A DNA stretch of 64,000 nucleotides from Lysobacter sp. yr284 (GTDB lineage: Bacteria; Pseudomonadota; Gammaproteobacteria; Xanthomonadales; Xanthomonadaceae). Every line of letters begins with the position of its first letter. The first letter of the stretch is position 1. A program made the position numbers and the translations under genes. Below the pieces are notes generated by a model. That model worked only from the letters and a program-made list of their open reading frames with translations. It did no database searches and was not told the origin of the DNA. The stretch spans positions 682,001 to 746,000 of the forward strand of contig NZ_FNPT01000001.1 in NCBI RefSeq assembly GCF_900107375.1, written 5' to 3'. Below, piece by piece: positions 46,712-57,763 of the stretch.

Positions 46712-49700
46712 TCAGCCCGACGCCGCCGGCGGCGCCGGGTGCGAGGAGCGGTGGCGGAACTTGCGGGTCAGCCATTCGCCGAGGTCGTCGATGACGGTGA
46801 AGGCCGCCGGAATCACGATCAGGCTGAGCAGGGTCGAGGTGATCAGGCCGCCGATCACCGCGATCGCCATCGGCGCGCGGAAGCTGGAGTCGCCGGAGAA
46901 CCCCAGCGCGATCGGCATCATGCCCGCGCCCATCGCCAGCGTCGTCATGACGATCGGCTGGGCGCGCTTGCGGCAGGCGTCGATCAGCGCATCGTGCTGG
47001 GTCATGCCGTGCTCGTCTTCGGCGATCACCGCGTAGTCCACCAGCAGGATCGAGTTCTTGGTGGCGATGCCGATCAGCATCAGCAGGCCGATCAGGGCCG
47101 GCAGCGACAGCATGTTCTGGGTCAGCAGCAGCGCGCCGAACGCGCCGCCGGCGCACAGCGGCACCGCGGTGAGGATGGTCAGCGGCATCAGCGCGTGGTT
47201 GAACAACAGCAGCAGCACCATGTAGATGCACGCCAGCCCCGCCGCCATCGCCAGCAGGAAGCCGACGAACAGTTCGACGAAGACCTCGGCGTCGCCGGTG
47301 TTGAGGAAGCTCACGCCCGGCGGCAGTTGCTTGACGCCCGGCAGCCCCTGCACCGTCTCCATGACCTCGCCCAGCGGGCGGCCGTTGAGTTCGGCGGTCA
47401 GGGTCACGTTGCGCTGGCGCTGGTAGCGCGAAATCTGCGAAGGGCCGCTGCCCATGCGGATCTCGGCGACCGCCGCCAGCGGCACCGGGCCGTTGCGGCC
47501 GGGCACGCGCAGCTGGCCGATCAAGGCCGGATTCGCCAGCGTCGCCTCGGCGAAGCCGACCCGGATCGGAATCTGCCGGTCCGGCAGGTTGAGCTTGGCC
47601 AGGCGCTGTTCGTAGTCGCCGGCGGTGGCGATGCGCGCGGCCTCGGCGATGTCGGCGGTCGCCACGCCCAGGTCGGCGGCGCGGGCCGGATTGGGCACGA
47701 TCTGGATTTCAGGCCGCAGCAGCGACGCCGACGAGGTCACGCTGCCCAGCCCCGGGATCGCGCGCAGATCGCGCTCCAGCGCGATCGAGGCGTCCTGCAG
47801 CCGCTGCGGATCGTCGCCGGACAGCACCAGTTGCAGCAGGTTGCCGGGCTCGGAACTGACATAGCTCACCCGCACCCCGGCCAGGTCGGCCAGGCGCGCG
47901 CGGGCGTCGCGCTCGAGCGCGCGCTGGTCGCGCTCGCGGCCGTCGGCCAAGCCCCAGTCCAGCACCAAGGTGGCCTTGCGCACGTCCGGCACGCCGGTGG
48001 TCGAGGGATCGCCCAGGTCCAGCACGCTGCCGATCGCGGTATAGACCTGCTTGAGCTCGGGCATGTCCTTGAGCAGCGCGCGCGCGCGCTCGGCGACCGC
48101 GCGGGTTTCCTCCAGGCGCGTGCCCGGCGGCAGTTCCAGGCTCAGGTTGCTGCGGCCCAGATCCGACTGCGGAATGAAGGTGGCCGGGATCAGCGGCACC
48201 AGCGCCAGCGAGGCGACGAACAGCGCGGTGGCGATCCACAGCGTGCGCGCGCGATGGCGCAGCGCGGCATCGACCCAGCCCAGGTACCAGCGCATCAGCC
48301 GGGTGTCGCCGGCCTCCTCGCCGTGCGGCTTGAGCAGGTAGGCCGCCATCATCGGGGTGAGCAGGCGCGCGACCAGCAGCGAGAACAGCACCGCGGTCGC
48401 CGCGGTCCAGCCGAACTCGCGGAAGAACTTGCCGGCGATGCCGGGCATGAACGCCACCGGCACGAACACCGCCGCCAGGGTCAGCGAGGTCGCGATCACC
48501 GCGTTGCCGATCTCGCCCGCGGCCTCGCGCGCGGCCTCCAGCGGCGGCTTGCCCATGCGCAGGTGGCGCACGATGTTCTCGATCTCGACGATGGCGTCGT
48601 CGACCAGGATGCCGACCACCACCGACAACGCCAGCAGGGTGATCAGGTTCAAGGTGAAGCCGAACCAGTACATCACCGCGAAGGTCGGGATGATCGACAG
48701 CGGCAGCGCCAGCGCCGACACCCAGGTCGCGCGCCAGTTGCGCAGGAACGCGAACACCACCAGCAGCGCCAGCAGCGCGCCCTCCCACAGCATGGTCATC
48801 GACGAATCGTAGGAGCGGTGGGTCTCGTCGATGGCGGTGGTGACCAGGCGGAAATCGATGCCGGGATGGCCGGCCTTGAGCCGGTCCAGCGCCGCGTGCA
48901 CGCCGGCTTCGACCTTGACCTCGCTGGAGCCGCGCGTGCGCGACATCGAGAAGGCGACCACGTCGCGGCCGTCCAGCAACGCCGCTTCGCTGGGGTCGGC
49001 GGCGGCGTCGCTGACCCGCGCCAGCGTGGACAGCCGCACCGCGCGCCCGTCGGGCAGGCTGATCGAGTAATCGCGCAGCGCCTTGGCATCGGCGACCGTG
49101 CCCAGGGTGCGGATGGTCTGCTGCGCGCCGTCCAGCTCGGCCTTGCCGCCGGCGCGCTCGACCTGGATCGCGGCCAGCTGCCGCGACACCGCGCCGGCGG
49201 TGACGCCGTAGGCGAGCAAGGCGTTGGGGTCCATGTCCACCCGCACCTGCCGATCCACGCCGCCGACCCGGGCGACCCGGGCCACGCCGGGCACGCCGTA
49301 CATGGCGCGGGCGACTTCGCGGTCGACGAACCAGCTGGCCTCGTCCGCGCTCATCTGCGGCGCCACCAACGCGTAGGTCATCAGCGAGCCGCCGATCTCG
49401 ACCTTGGAGATCACCGGTTCCTGGATGTCCTGCGGCAGGTCGGTGCGGATGCGGGTGACCGCGTCGCGGGTGTCGTCCAGCGCGGTGGCCAGGTCGGCTT
49501 CGAGCTGGAACTCGATCTGGGTGGTGCTCACGCCCTCGCTGACCGTCGACATCACCCGCTTGACGTTGGTGACGGTGGCCACCGAGTCCTCGATCTTGCG
49601 GGTGACCTCGGCCTCCAGCTGGCTCGGCGAGGCGCCCGGCTGGGTCACCGTGACCGTGGTCATCGGGAACGCGATGTCCGGAAAGCGCGCCACCGGCAAC

Positions 49701-49792
49701 TGGTGGAAGCCCCACAGTCCGGCGACGCAGAGCACGAAGAACACCATCATCGCCGGCAGCGGCCGGCGGATCGCCCAGGCGGAGAAATTCAC
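46712..49792 (-). CDS. RND efflux permease (AcrB/MdtB-like, HAE family)
   Basis: The 1026-residue inner-membrane pump starts at a GTG (NFSAWAIRRPLPAMM) overlapping the adaptor gene's stop in a GTGA. It has 12 membrane segments in two sets, two large periplasmic loops, and the first-helix FFVLCVAGLWGFHQLPVARFPDIAFPMTTVTVTQPGASP. TMS 4 has VVGILVDDAIVEIENIVRHL with the paired aspartates of the proton relay; TMS 10-11 carries LIGIATKNSILLVDYA. The pump works with the adaptor and an outer-membrane TolC-type channel, which is not encoded here. Substrates are likely hydrophobic compounds. Confidence 0.95.
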   Translation of the reverse strand: MNFSAWAIRRPLPAMMVFFVLCVAGLWGFHQLPVARFPDIAFPMTTVTVTQPGASPSQLEAEVTRKIEDSVATVTNVKRVMSTVSEGVSTTQIEFQLEADLATALDDTRDAVTRIRTDLPQDIQEPVISKVEIGGSLMTYALVAPQMSADEASWFVDREVARAMYGVPGVARVARVGGVDRQVRVDMDPNALLAYGVTAGAVSRQLAAIQVERAGGKAELDGAQQTIRTLGTVADAKALRDYSISLPDGRAVRLSTLARVSDAAADPSEAALLDGRDVVAFSMSRTRGSSEVKVEAGVHAALDRLKAGHPGIDFRLVTTAIDETHRSYDSSMTMLWEGALLALLVVFAFLRNWRATWVSALALPLSIIPTFAVMYWFGFTLNLITLLALSVVVGILVDDAIVEIENIVRHLRMGKPPLEAAREAAGEIGNAVIATSLTLAAVFVPVAFMPGIAGKFFREFGWTAATAVLFSLLVARLLTPMMAAYLLKPHGEEAGDTRLMRWYLGWVDAALRHRARTLWIATALFVASLALVPLIPATFIPQSDLGRSNLSLELPPGTRLEETRAVAERARALLKDMPELKQVYTAIGSVLDLGDPSTTGVPDVRKATLVLDWGLADGRERDQRALERDARARLADLAGVRVSYVSSEPGNLLQLVLSGDDPQRLQDASIALERDLRAIPGLGSVTSSASLLRPEIQIVPNPARAADLGVATADIAEAARIATAGDYEQRLAKLNLPDRQIPIRVGFAEATLANPALIGQLRVPGRNGPVPLAAVAEIRMGSGPSQISRYQRQRNVTLTAELNGRPLGEVMETVQGLPGVKQLPPGVSFLNTGDAEVFVELFVGFLLAMAAGLACIYMVLLLLFNHALMPLTILTAVPLCAGGAFGALLLTQNMLSLPALIGLLMLIGIATKNSILLVDYAVIAEDEHGMTQHDALIDACRKRAQPIVMTTLAMGAGMMPIALGFSGDSSFRAPMAIAVIGGLITSTLLSLIVIPAAFTVIDDLGEWLTRKFRHRSSHPAPPAASG

Positions 49793-50895
49793 GGCGCGCG
49801 CTCCGCGGCCGCCGGCACCACCCGCACGCGGTCGCCGTCGCCGAGGAAACCGGCGCCGCCGCTGACCACGCGCTCGCCCGGCTTGAGCCCGTCGACGATC
49901 TCGATGCCGCCGCGCGCGGTCTGGCCGGTGCCGACCCGCCGGCGCTGCACCGAGTGCGCGTCCTTCATCGTGAACACATAGCTGTGGCCGTCGCGCTGCA
50001 CCACCGCGGCGCTGGGCACCATCAGCGCCTGGCCGTCGCCGGTGACGATGCGGCCCTCGACGAAGACCCCGGGCTTGAGCGGGCCGGGCTGCGGCAGGTC
50101 GGCGTAGACGGTGCCGGTCCGGGTCTGCGCATCGACGCCGGGGCTGACCGCGCGGATGCGGCCGGCGACGGACTGGGCGCCGTACGCCAGTTCCACCGGG
50201 TCGCCGACGCCGACGTCGGCCAACTGCGCCTCGGACAGTTCGGCGCGCCATTCCAGCCGGCCGTCGCGGATCAGCCGCAGCAGCTCGGCGCCGGCCGAAA
50301 CCACCTGGCCCGGCTGCACCAGGCGCTTGGACACCACGCCGTCGGCGGGCGCGCGCAGTTCGGCGAAATCGCGGCGCAAGCCGGCCGCATCGCGGCTGGC
50401 GCGGGCGGTGGCGACCTGCGCCTCGGCCTGCACCCGGGTCGCGCGCAGCTCGTCCAGGCTGCTGGCGCTGATCAGCTGGGTGGCGGCGAGCTTGGCGCCG
50501 CGGTCGTAGTTCACCTGCGCCAGCGTCAGCGAGGCCTGGGCCTGTTTCAGGCTGGCCTGCGCCTGGGCGAGCTCGCTGTCCAGCGTGCGGCGATCCAGTT
50601 CCAGCAACACCTGGCCGCGGCGCACCGACTGGCCGACATCGACATGCAGCGCGGTCACCCGCTGGCCGCTGAGCTCCACGCCCAGCAGCATCTCCTCGTA
50701 GGCCGACACCGGGCCGGACACGCTGACCGAGCGCTGCACCGGCTGCAGCCGCGCCTGGCTCAGCGAGACCGCCAGCGCCGACGCATCGGCGCCGCCGCCG
50801 GCGGCATCGGCGGCCGCCGCGTCCGGTTTGCCCCCGCAGCCCGACAAACCCGCACACACAGCGATCAGGGCGAACCAGCGGATTGTTGAGGGCAT
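49789..50895 (-). CDS. RND periplasmic adaptor (membrane fusion lipoprotein)
   Basis: This 368-residue lipoprotein (signal peptide with lipobox LSGC at residues 17-20) has a barrel-sandwich first half (YEEMLLGVELSGQRVTALHVDVGQSVRRGQVLLELD), a coiled-coil hairpin (SELAQAQASLKQAQASLTLAQVNYDRG...), the second lipoyl half (LRAPADGVVSKRLVQPGQVVSAG), and a beta-barrel and membrane-proximal domain. It links the RND pump to the outer-membrane channel. It is the first gene of the operon. Translation of the pump is coupled to it by a four-base overlap. Confidence 0.95.
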   Translation of the reverse strand: MPSTIRWFALIAVCAGLSGCGGKPDAAAADAAGGGADASALAVSLSQARLQPVQRSVSVSGPVSAYEEMLLGVELSGQRVTALHVDVGQSVRRGQVLLELDRRTLDSELAQAQASLKQAQASLTLAQVNYDRGAKLAATQLISASSLDELRATRVQAEAQVATARASRDAAGLRRDFAELRAPADGVVSKRLVQPGQVVSAGAELLRLIRDGRLEWRAELSEAQLADVGVGDPVELAYGAQSVAGRIRAVSPGVDAQTRTGTVYADLPQPGPLKPGVFVEGRIVTGDGQALMVPSAAVVQRDGHSYVFTMKDAHSVQRRRVGTGQTARGGIEIVDGLKPGERVVSGGAGFLGDGDRVRVVPAAAERAP

Positions 50896-51217
50896 CGGGG
50901 CTTCGTCAGAGGCATGGAATGGGCCGCGCGCGGACCGGCGAGGCAGGCGCCGCCGGCGTCGCAGCGATCGCGGCAGCCTAGTGTGGCGGATTTAGAAGTT
51001 ATTAAAGTCCGCGACGTTGCCGCGGCGCGAGGATGGCGCATACGCCGCGCCATGCGCGCCCCACTCCGCGCGGCGCGGGCCCTGGCGCCGCCGACTCAAA
51101 CCCGGCGCGGCGGCCGCAACGCCGGCGCCGCAGCGGGCCGGGCGTGTCTGGACGGCCGCGATTGTCCATACTGGTCGGCAATTCGCTGCGCCGAAATCAT
51201 CTAAATCGTTGAATCAA
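50896..51217. promoter_or_regulatory. Divergent region between the RND operon and mutS
   Basis: This 322-bp non-coding gap is GC-rich except for an AT patch at about 50987-51007 (GATTTAGAAGTTATTAAAG), which is a likely promoter core for one of the two directions, and the AT-rich mutS leader (51197-51217). I see no strong palindrome or repeat in it. Confidence 0.4.
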
Positions 51218-53821
51218 ATGCAGAAAACCCAGAAATCCAGCGCCAGCAAGGGCGCCGAAGAACACACCCCCCTGATGAAGCAGTACTTCGCCGCCAAGAG
51301 CGAGCACCCCGACGTGCTGCTGTTCTTCCGCATGGGCGATTTCTACGAACTGTTCTACGACGACGCGCGCAAGGCCGCGCGCCTGCTCGACATCACCCTG
51401 ACCCAGCGCGGCGCTTCGGCCGGCCAGCCGATCCCGATGGCCGGCGTGCCGCACCACGCCGCCGAGGGCTATCTGGCGCGGTTGGTGGCGCTGGGCGAGT
51501 CGGTGGCGATCTGCGAGCAGATCGGCGATCCGGCGCTGGCCAAGGGCATCGTCGAACGCAAGGTGGTGCGCATCATCACCCCCGGCACGGTCACCGACGA
51601 GGCGCTGCTCAACGAGCGCCGCGACACCTTGCTGCTGGCGGTCTCGCGCGGCAAGAACGGCTGGGGCCTGGCCTGGGCCGATCTGGCCGCGGGCCGTTTC
51701 CTGGTCAACGAAGTGGCCACCGAAGACGCGCTGGAAGCCGAACTGGCGCGGCTGGAGCCGGCCGAAACGCTGATGCCCGACGAAGACGGCTGGGCGCCGT
51801 TCGTGGCGCAGCGCAACGGCGTGCGCCGGCGCGCGCCGTGGCTGTTCGACGTCGACAGCGGCCGCCGCCAGTTGCTGCGCTTCTTCGGCCTGCACGACTT
51901 GTCCGGTTTCGGCCTGGAAGACAAGCCGCTGGCGGTCGCTGCGGCGGCTGCGCTGCTGGGCTATGTCGAGGAAACCCAGAAGCAGCGCCTGCCGCACCTG
52001 ACTTCGATCGCGGTGGAATCCGGCGACGGCGCCATCGCCATGAACGCCGCTACCCGCCGCCACCTGGAACTGGACAGCCGCATCGACGGCGACAGCCGCA
52101 CCACCCTGCTCGGCGTGCTCGACAGCACGGTCACGCCGATGGGCGGGCGCCTGCTGCGGCGCTGGCTGCACCGGCCGCTGCGCGACCGCGCCGCGCTGCG
52201 CCACCGCCATCAATCCGTCGGCACGCTGATCGAAAGCCGCGCCGGCGACGACGTGCGCGAACGCTTCCGCGCGCTCGGCGACCTGGAGCGCATCCTCTCG
52301 CGCATCGCCCTGCGCAGCGCGCGCCCGCGCGACCTGTCGACGTTGCGCGACGGCCTGGGCCTGCTGCCGGACGTGCGCGGCCTGCTGCGCCCGCTCGACG
52401 CGCCGCGGCTCACCGCGCTGGCCGACGAACTCGGCGAGCACGACGCCCACGCGCACCTGCTGGCCGAAGCGATCGTGCCGCAGCCGCCGGTGCTGGCGCG
52501 CGACGGCGGCGTGTTCGCGCCCGGCTACGACGCCGAGCTCGACGAGCTGCGCACGCTGTCGACGAACGCCGACCAGTTCCTGGTCGACCTGGAAGCGCGC
52601 GAGCGCATCGCCAGCGGCATCCCCACGCTCAAGGTCGGCTACAACCGCGTCCACGGCTACTACCTGGAAGTCAGCAAGGCCCAGGCCGACAAGGCGCCGA
52701 CCCACTACACCCGCCGCCAGACCCTCAGCAACGCCGAGCGCTACATCACCGAAGAGCTCAAGCAGTTCGAGGACAAGGTGCTGTCGGCGCGCGAACGCGC
52801 GCTGGCGCGCGAGCGGCTGCTGTACGAACAACTGCTCGACGCGCTCAACGAACGCCTGGAACCGCTCAAGCGCTGCGCCGCGGCGCTGTCGGAACTCGAC
52901 GTGCTGTGCGGCTTCGCCGAACGCGCCGCCAGCCTGGACTGGTCGCAGCCGGAACTGACCGACGCGCCGGGCCTGTGCATCCTGCGCGGCCGCCATCCGG
53001 TGGTCGAGGCGGTGCGCAACGATCCGTTCGAGCCCAACGACCTGGTGCTCGACGACAGCAACGGCCGCCGCATGCTGGTCATCACCGGCCCGAACATGGG
53101 CGGCAAGTCGACCTACATGCGCCAGAACGCGCTGATCGTGCTGCTCGCGCACATCGGCAGCTTCGTGCCGGCCTCGCGCGCGGTCATCGGCCCGGTCGAC
53201 CGCATCCTCACCCGCATCGGCGCCGGCGACGACCTCGCCCGCGGCCAGTCGACCTTCATGGTCGAGATGAGCGAGACCAGCTACATCCTGCACCACGCCA
53301 GCGACCGCTCGCTGGTGCTGATGGACGAGATCGGCCGCGGCACCTCGACCTACGACGGCCTGGCCCTGGCCGAGGCCTGCGCGCGCCACCTGGCCCACCA
53401 CAACCGCGCCTACACCTTGTTCGCGACCCACTACTTCGAACTCACCGCCCTGGCCGAACCCGGCAACGGCATCGCCAACGTGCATCTGGACGCGGTCGAG
53501 CACGGCGAGCAACTGGTGTTCATGCACGCGGTCAAGGACGGCCCGGCCGACCGCAGCTTCGGCTTGCAGGTGGCGGCGCTGGCGGGGCTTCCGAAGTCGG
53601 TGGTCAAGCAGGCGCGCGGTCGTCTGATCGAACTGGAAAACCAAGGCCGCGAGACGCCGAAGCCGTCGTTCGCCAAGGCCGCGCTGGATGCGCCGCAGCA
53701 GTTCGGCCTGTTCGCCGCGCCGTCGTCGGCCGCGCTGGACGCGCTGGCCGAGGTCGATCCGGACGAGTTGACGCCGAAGCAGGCGCTGGAGGCGTTGTAC
53801 CGGATCAAGGCGCTGGCCTGA
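51218..53821 (+). CDS. mutS: DNA mismatch repair protein MutS
   Basis: This 867-residue protein recognises mismatches and recruits MutL. The N-terminal mismatch-reading motif is [15 protein letters not shown] (Phe and Glu wedge, residues about 35-50), followed by connector and clamp domains. The C-terminal ATPase has Walker [26 protein letters not shown] and Walker [16 protein letters not shown], and a helix-turn-helix. The extreme C-terminus ([20 protein letters not shown]) is the tetramerisation segment. The ATG at 51218 has no strong ribosome site. It transcribes alone on the plus strand. Confidence 0.97.
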   Translation: MQKTQKSSASKGAEEHTPLMKQYFAAKSEHPDVLLFFRMGDFYELFYDDARKAARLLDITLTQRGASAGQPIPMAGVPHHAAEGYLARLVALGESVAICEQIGDPALAKGIVERKVVRIITPGTVTDEALLNERRDTLLLAVSRGKNGWGLAWADLAAGRFLVNEVATEDALEAELARLEPAETLMPDEDGWAPFVAQRNGVRRRAPWLFDVDSGRRQLLRFFGLHDLSGFGLEDKPLAVAAAAALLGYVEETQKQRLPHLTSIAVESGDGAIAMNAATRRHLELDSRIDGDSRTTLLGVLDSTVTPMGGRLLRRWLHRPLRDRAALRHRHQSVGTLIESRAGDDVRERFRALGDLERILSRIALRSARPRDLSTLRDGLGLLPDVRGLLRPLDAPRLTALADELGEHDAHAHLLAEAIVPQPPVLARDGGVFAPGYDAELDELRTLSTNADQFLVDLEARERIASGIPTLKVGYNRVHGYYLEVSKAQADKAPTHYTRRQTLSNAERYITEELKQFEDKVLSARERALARERLLYEQLLDALNERLEPLKRCAAALSELDVLCGFAERAASLDWSQPELTDAPGLCILRGRHPVVEAVRNDPFEPNDLVLDDSNGRRMLVITGPNMGGKSTYMRQNALIVLLAHIGSFVPASRAVIGPVDRILTRIGAGDDLARGQSTFMVEMSETSYILHHASDRSLVLMDEIGRGTSTYDGLALAEACARHLAHHNRAYTLFATHYFELTALAEPGNGIANVHLDAVEHGEQLVFMHAVKDGPADRSFGLQVAALAGLPKSVVKQARGRLIELENQGRETPKPSFAKAALDAPQQFGLFAAPSSAALDALAEVDPDELTPKQALEALYRIKALA

Positions 53822-53829
53822 ACACTGCA

Positions 53830-53985
53830 GTGGGAGGGTCTTCAGGCCCGATGCCTTTCGGTCGGATCGCGACGATCGGACAAAAAAGCATCGGGCCTGA
53901 AGGCCCTCCCACAACAACGAGCGCATCGCCCTGCCCACACCCGCGCATCGCTGTTGTGGGAGGGGCTTCAGCCGCGATGCTCCCG
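53830..53985. repeat. Family B BIME-like unit plus a lone arm downstream of mutS
   Basis: A complete hairpin unit (53830-53915: GTGGGAGGGTCTTCAGGCCCGATGC facing its inverse) is followed by a single arm (53952-53985). It lies just past the mutS stop, where it could stabilise or terminate the transcript. Confidence 0.8.
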
Positions 53986-54081
53986 TCCCAGCCACCGCGC
54001 AATCTGTGACCGCCGCAACCCCGCCGCGAGCCACACACCCCAGCCGCTAAACTGTCGCCCGGAACGGACACCGGAGCGCCT

Positions 54082-57000
54082 GTGGAAGCCCTGCTATTCC
54101 TGGTCGGCATCGTCGCCGGCCTGATCCTCGCCCGCCTTTATCGCCCCGCCGCGCCGGCGGCGCCGCCCGTCGTCGCGCACGCGACCGGCCGCGGCGACGA
54201 CGACACCCGCCAGGACGACGCCGCGCCGCGCGCTGGCGCCGATGCCGATGCCGATGCAGCGCCGCAAGCCGAGGAAACCCCGCAGGAGCGCCTGTTCGCC
54301 CTAGTCCGCCGCATCGACGCGGTCGACGAACGCATCCAGCGCCCGCAGGACCTGCTCGCGCTGCCCGAATTCCACCAGGGCGCCGAACTGCTCGCCGACC
54401 AGGCCGCGTTCGGCGCCGACGAACTGATCCGCCACCTCACCGGCTCGGGCTACGTGCTGCAATCGATGGTGACCAAGGCGCTGCCGCAGCGCCCCGACGT
54501 CGCGCTCGAACCGGTGCTCGACCAAGCCGCCAGCTTCGGCGGCTATCCGCTGCATTTCCTGATCGAACACCTGCGCACCCGCGCCGACGCCGCCGCGCTG
54601 CCGCGGCTGCTGCGCCACGCCCAGCCGTGGTGGTGGGAGTTCGCGCCGGTGCGCCAGCACCTGCGCGATTACCTGCACTGGGCCGAACAGTTCGGCCCGG
54701 CGCCGGCCGCGCCGGCGTTGGACGATCTCGAGGAAAACCCCGCCGGCCAGCTGCGCGACACGCTCAAGCGCTTCGACTCGCCGATGCTGCAACCGCTGAT
54801 CGAACAGGCCGAGCGCGCCGTCGGCCGCCGCCGCGAGACCCGCGTGCTCGGCGCGTTCGGCCGCGTCGACGCCGCGCCCAAGCCGGGCGTGCGCGTGGCC
54901 CATCCCGCGCTGGAACAGCAGCTCGAACGCCTGCACGAACTGCTGACCGGCGACGCCGCCGCCTCGGTGCTGGTGACCGGCGAACACGGCGTCGGCAAGA
55001 CCGTGCTGATCGACCTGCTGGCGCAGCGCCTGCAGGCCGAAGGCTGGCTGGTGTTCGAGGCCAGCGCGGCGGAAATCCTGTCCGGCCAGAGCTACATCGG
55101 CGAGCTGGAAGAGCGCGTGCGCGAGATGCTGGCCGTGCTCGACCGCCCGCGCGCGCTGTGGCGCGCGCCGGAGTTCTTCGACCTGCTCGCCAAGGGCTCG
55201 CACGCGCGCGACCCGCGCGGCCTGCTCGACCTGGTGCTGCCGGCGATCGAGCGCGGCCGGCTGAGCGTGATCGGCGAGATCACCCCGCGCCAGTTGGCCC
55301 AGTTGCTGGTCGCGCGGCCGGTGATCAAGCATCACTTCGAGCTGCTGAACCTGGCGCCGCTGGAGCCGGCCGCGCTGGCCGAGGTCGCCGCGCAATGGGC
55401 GCGGATCGAAAGCGAGCGCCTCGGCCGTGACGTCGCCGACCCGCGCACCCTGGCCGAAGCCGCGCGCATGGCCGCGCAGTATTTTCCCGAACAGCACGAA
55501 CCCGGCCGCCTGCTGCGCCTGCTCGGCGACGCACTGCAGGCCGCGGGCGCGCAGGAGCCGCCGGCGCTGCCGCTCGACGGCGAGCGCCTGCTCGCCGCCA
55601 TCGCCCAGCGCAGCGGCCTGCCGCTGGAGGTGATCGACGACCGCCAGAGCCTGGACCTGCAACGCCTGCGCGAGTTCTTCCAGCGCCGCGTGCTCGGCCA
55701 GGACGAAGCGGTGGACGCGCTGCTCGACCGCATCGCCATGCTCAAGGCCGGCCTCACCGACAACGGCCGGCCGATCGGCGTGTTCCTGTTCGCCGGCCCC
55801 ACCGGCACCGGCAAGACCGAACTGGCCAAGGCCCTGGGCGAGTTGCTGTTCGGCAGCGACGAGCGCCTGCTGCGCCTGGACATGAGCGAGTTCCAGTCCG
55901 AGGACTCGGCCTGGCGCCTGACCGCCGACGAAGGCGGCGCCGGCGGCGTGCGTTCGCTGACTTCGCGCATCCGCGAGCAGCCGTTCTCGGTGGTGCTGCT
56001 GGACGAATTCGAGAAGGCGCACCCGAAGGTGTGGGACCTGTTCCTGCAAGTGTTCGACGACGCCCGCCTGAGCGACCGCAGCGGCCACACCGCCGACTTC
56101 CGCCACAGCATCATCATCCTGACCAGCAACGTCGGCTCGACCATTTCGCGCAGCGCCGGGCCGGGCTTCACTTCGGTGCGCGGCGGCTATTCGCGCAGCG
56201 CGGTGGAGAAGGCGCTGTTCGAGACCTTCCGCCGCGAGTTCATCAACCGGCTCGACCGGGTGGTGCTGTTCAACCCGCTCGACCGCGCGCTGATGCGCGA
56301 GATCCTGCACAAGGAACTCGCCCGCGTGCTGACCCGGCGCGGCCTGCGCAACCGCGATTGGGCGGTCGAGTGGGAACCCTCGGCGATCGAGTTCCTGCTC
56401 GACCGCGGCTTCACCCCGGACCTGGGCGCGCGCCCGCTGCGGCGCGCGATCGAACACTACCTGCTGGCGCCGCTGGCACGCAGCATCGTCGAGCACCGCG
56501 CGCCGCAGGGCGACCAGTTCCTGTTCGTGCGCAGCGCCGGCGACAAGCTCGAGGTCGAGTTCATCGATCCCAACCCCGCCGCCGGCGCGCTGGCGCCGCC
56601 CGCGCAAGCGCCGCAACCGTCCGACCAGGCGCCCGCGCCCGCGGCCGACGACCTGCGCGACCTGGTCTACGCGCCGGCCGCCGGCAGCGAGGCGGTCGCG
56701 CGCCTGGACGCGCGGCTGGCGGCGCTGGAGGACGTCGTGCTCGGCGCGCCCTGGCGCGGCGAACGCGAGGCCGACTACGCGCGCATGGCCGCCGCCGGCT
56801 TCTGGGAGTCGCCCGAACGCCATGCCGCGCTCGACCGGATCGAACGCCGCGACCGCATCGAAAGCGCGCTCGACACCGCCCTGCGCCTGCAGCAGCGGCT
56901 CGGCCGCGACGGCGGCAACGCCCGCTTCGTGCAGTCGCTGGCGCAGTTGCTGTTCCTGCTCGGCCTGGCGGTGGACGCGCTGCGCGGCGACCGGCCGCAG

Positions 57001-57474
57001 GACGCGCTGGTGGAGATCGACCTGAGCGAATCGGCGCAGCAGCGCCAGCACCCGGACCTGCGCCAGTGGTGGCAGCGCGTGCTGGCGATGTACCAGGCCT
57101 GGGCGCAGCGCCGCAACATGCGCGTGCAGGTGCTGCGCGAGGACCGCGAGCGGTGCAGCGCGTGGCTCGCGGTCAGCGGCTTCGGCGCGTTCGACCTGCT
57201 CGAAGCCGAAGCCGGCCTGCACGTGTACGAGGACAAGGCCGAGGACAGCACCCAGCGCCTGACGGTGCTGGTCCAGGTCGCGCCCGACCTGCCCGGCCGC
57301 ACGCGCCAGCCGCAGGCGGCGCCGGCGTCCGCGGGCGGCGAAAGCGAGCGGCGCATCGCCCGGCGGTATCGGCAGTCGCCGTCGCCGCTGGTACGCGACG
57401 GCGTGCGTGGATGGCGCAGCGGGCGGCTGGATCGGGTGCTGGCGGGCGAGTTCGATGCGATGAGCGGGGAGTGA
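54082..57474 (+). CDS. Membrane-anchored ClpB-like double-AAA ATPase with a degenerate first module
   Basis: The 1130-residue protein starts at GTG (GGAG upstream) with one membrane helix ([18 protein letters not shown]) and a Pro/Asp-rich linker. Module 1 has Walker A GEHGVGKT (K306), but the Walker B Asp-Glu and the usual Arg finger are missing (APEFFD and VIKHHF occupy these places). Module 2 is intact: [14 protein letters not shown] (K578), [11 protein letters not shown] (D641, E642), [22 protein letters not shown] and [12 protein letters not shown]. The C-terminal ~250 residues include a release-factor-like (PCRF) segment near [23 protein letters not shown]. ClpB-type rings unfold proteins; this one would face the cytoplasm at the membrane. 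The role is unknown. Confidence 0.85.
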   Translation: MEALLFLVGIVAGLILARLYRPAAPAAPPVVAHATGRGDDDTRQDDAAPRAGADADADAAPQAEETPQERLFALVRRIDAVDERIQRPQDLLALPEFHQGAELLADQAAFGADELIRHLTGSGYVLQSMVTKALPQRPDVALEPVLDQAASFGGYPLHFLIEHLRTRADAAALPRLLRHAQPWWWEFAPVRQHLRDYLHWAEQFGPAPAAPALDDLEENPAGQLRDTLKRFDSPMLQPLIEQAERAVGRRRETRVLGAFGRVDAAPKPGVRVAHPALEQQLERLHELLTGDAAASVLVTGEHGVGKTVLIDLLAQRLQAEGWLVFEASAAEILSGQSYIGELEERVREMLAVLDRPRALWRAPEFFDLLAKGSHARDPRGLLDLVLPAIERGRLSVIGEITPRQLAQLLVARPVIKHHFELLNLAPLEPAALAEVAAQWARIESERLGRDVADPRTLAEAARMAAQYFPEQHEPGRLLRLLGDALQAAGAQEPPALPLDGERLLAAIAQRSGLPLEVIDDRQSLDLQRLREFFQRRVLGQDEAVDALLDRIAMLKAGLTDNGRPIGVFLFAGPTGTGKTELAKALGELLFGSDERLLRLDMSEFQSEDSAWRLTADEGGAGGVRSLTSRIREQPFSVVLLDEFEKAHPKVWDLFLQVFDDARLSDRSGHTADFRHSIIILTSNVGSTISRSAGPGFTSVRGGYSRSAVEKALFETFRREFINRLDRVVLFNPLDRALMREILHKELARVLTRRGLRNRDWAVEWEPSAIEFLLDRGFTPDLGARPLRRAIEHYLLAPLARSIVEHRAPQGDQFLFVRSAGDKLEVEFIDPNPAAGALAPPAQAPQPSDQAPAPAADDLRDLVYAPAAGSEAVARLDARLAALEDVVLGAPWRGEREADYARMAAAGFWESPERHAALDRIERRDRIESALDTALRLQQRLGRDGGNARFVQSLAQLLFLLGLAVDALRGDRPQDALVEIDLSESAQQRQHPDLRQWWQRVLAMYQAWAQRRNMRVQVLREDRERCSAWLAVSGFGAFDLLEAEAGLHVYEDKAEDSTQRLTVLVQVAPDLPGRTRQPQAAPASAGGESERRIARRYRQSPSPLVRDGVRGWRSGRLDRVLAGEFDAMSGE

Positions 57475-57517
57475 TTGGTGTGCGGCTGCGGTGAAGCGAG
57501 GCCGCGGCTGGGAGGAA

Positions 57518-57602
57518 AGCGTCGGGCCTGAAGGCCCTCCCACAACCGCAGCCGGACGCCTCGACCGCTGTTGTGGGAGGGCCTTCAGGCCCGACGCTCT
57601 TT
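57518..57602. repeat. Family B REP-like pair in inverted-outward order
   Basis: A reverse arm (57518-57546, GGCCTGAAGGCCCTCCCACAA) is followed by a forward arm (57568-57602, TTGTGGGAGGGCCTTCAGGC), the opposite order from the other units. They lie between the ClpB-like gene and the catalase promoter. Confidence 0.8.
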
Positions 57603-57661
57603 TCCCAGGCCTCACGCAACCTGCGACCGCGCTCACAACATCGCATTCCATCGCGACTGCA

Positions 57662-57727
57662 ATAGCCCCGCCCTATCGAACGAGTCGAAACATTCAATTT
57701 CCTAATCCCGCTCCACCCGCCTATCGT
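57662..57727 (+). promoter_or_regulatory. OxyR-type promoter of the catalase gene
   Basis: ATAG-N7-CTAT-N7-GTCG-N7-CAAT (57662-57698) follows the OxyR recognition pattern of four tetranucleotides spaced by seven bases, with the first two elements perfect. A TATCGT (57722-57727) is the candidate -10, and the weak -35 abuts the site, as at OxyR-activated promoters. The same module with the same spacing occurs before katG. Confidence 0.75.
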
Positions 57728-57763
57728 CGAAGCTCCTCCCGCTCCTCGAGGCACGAAGCCAGC

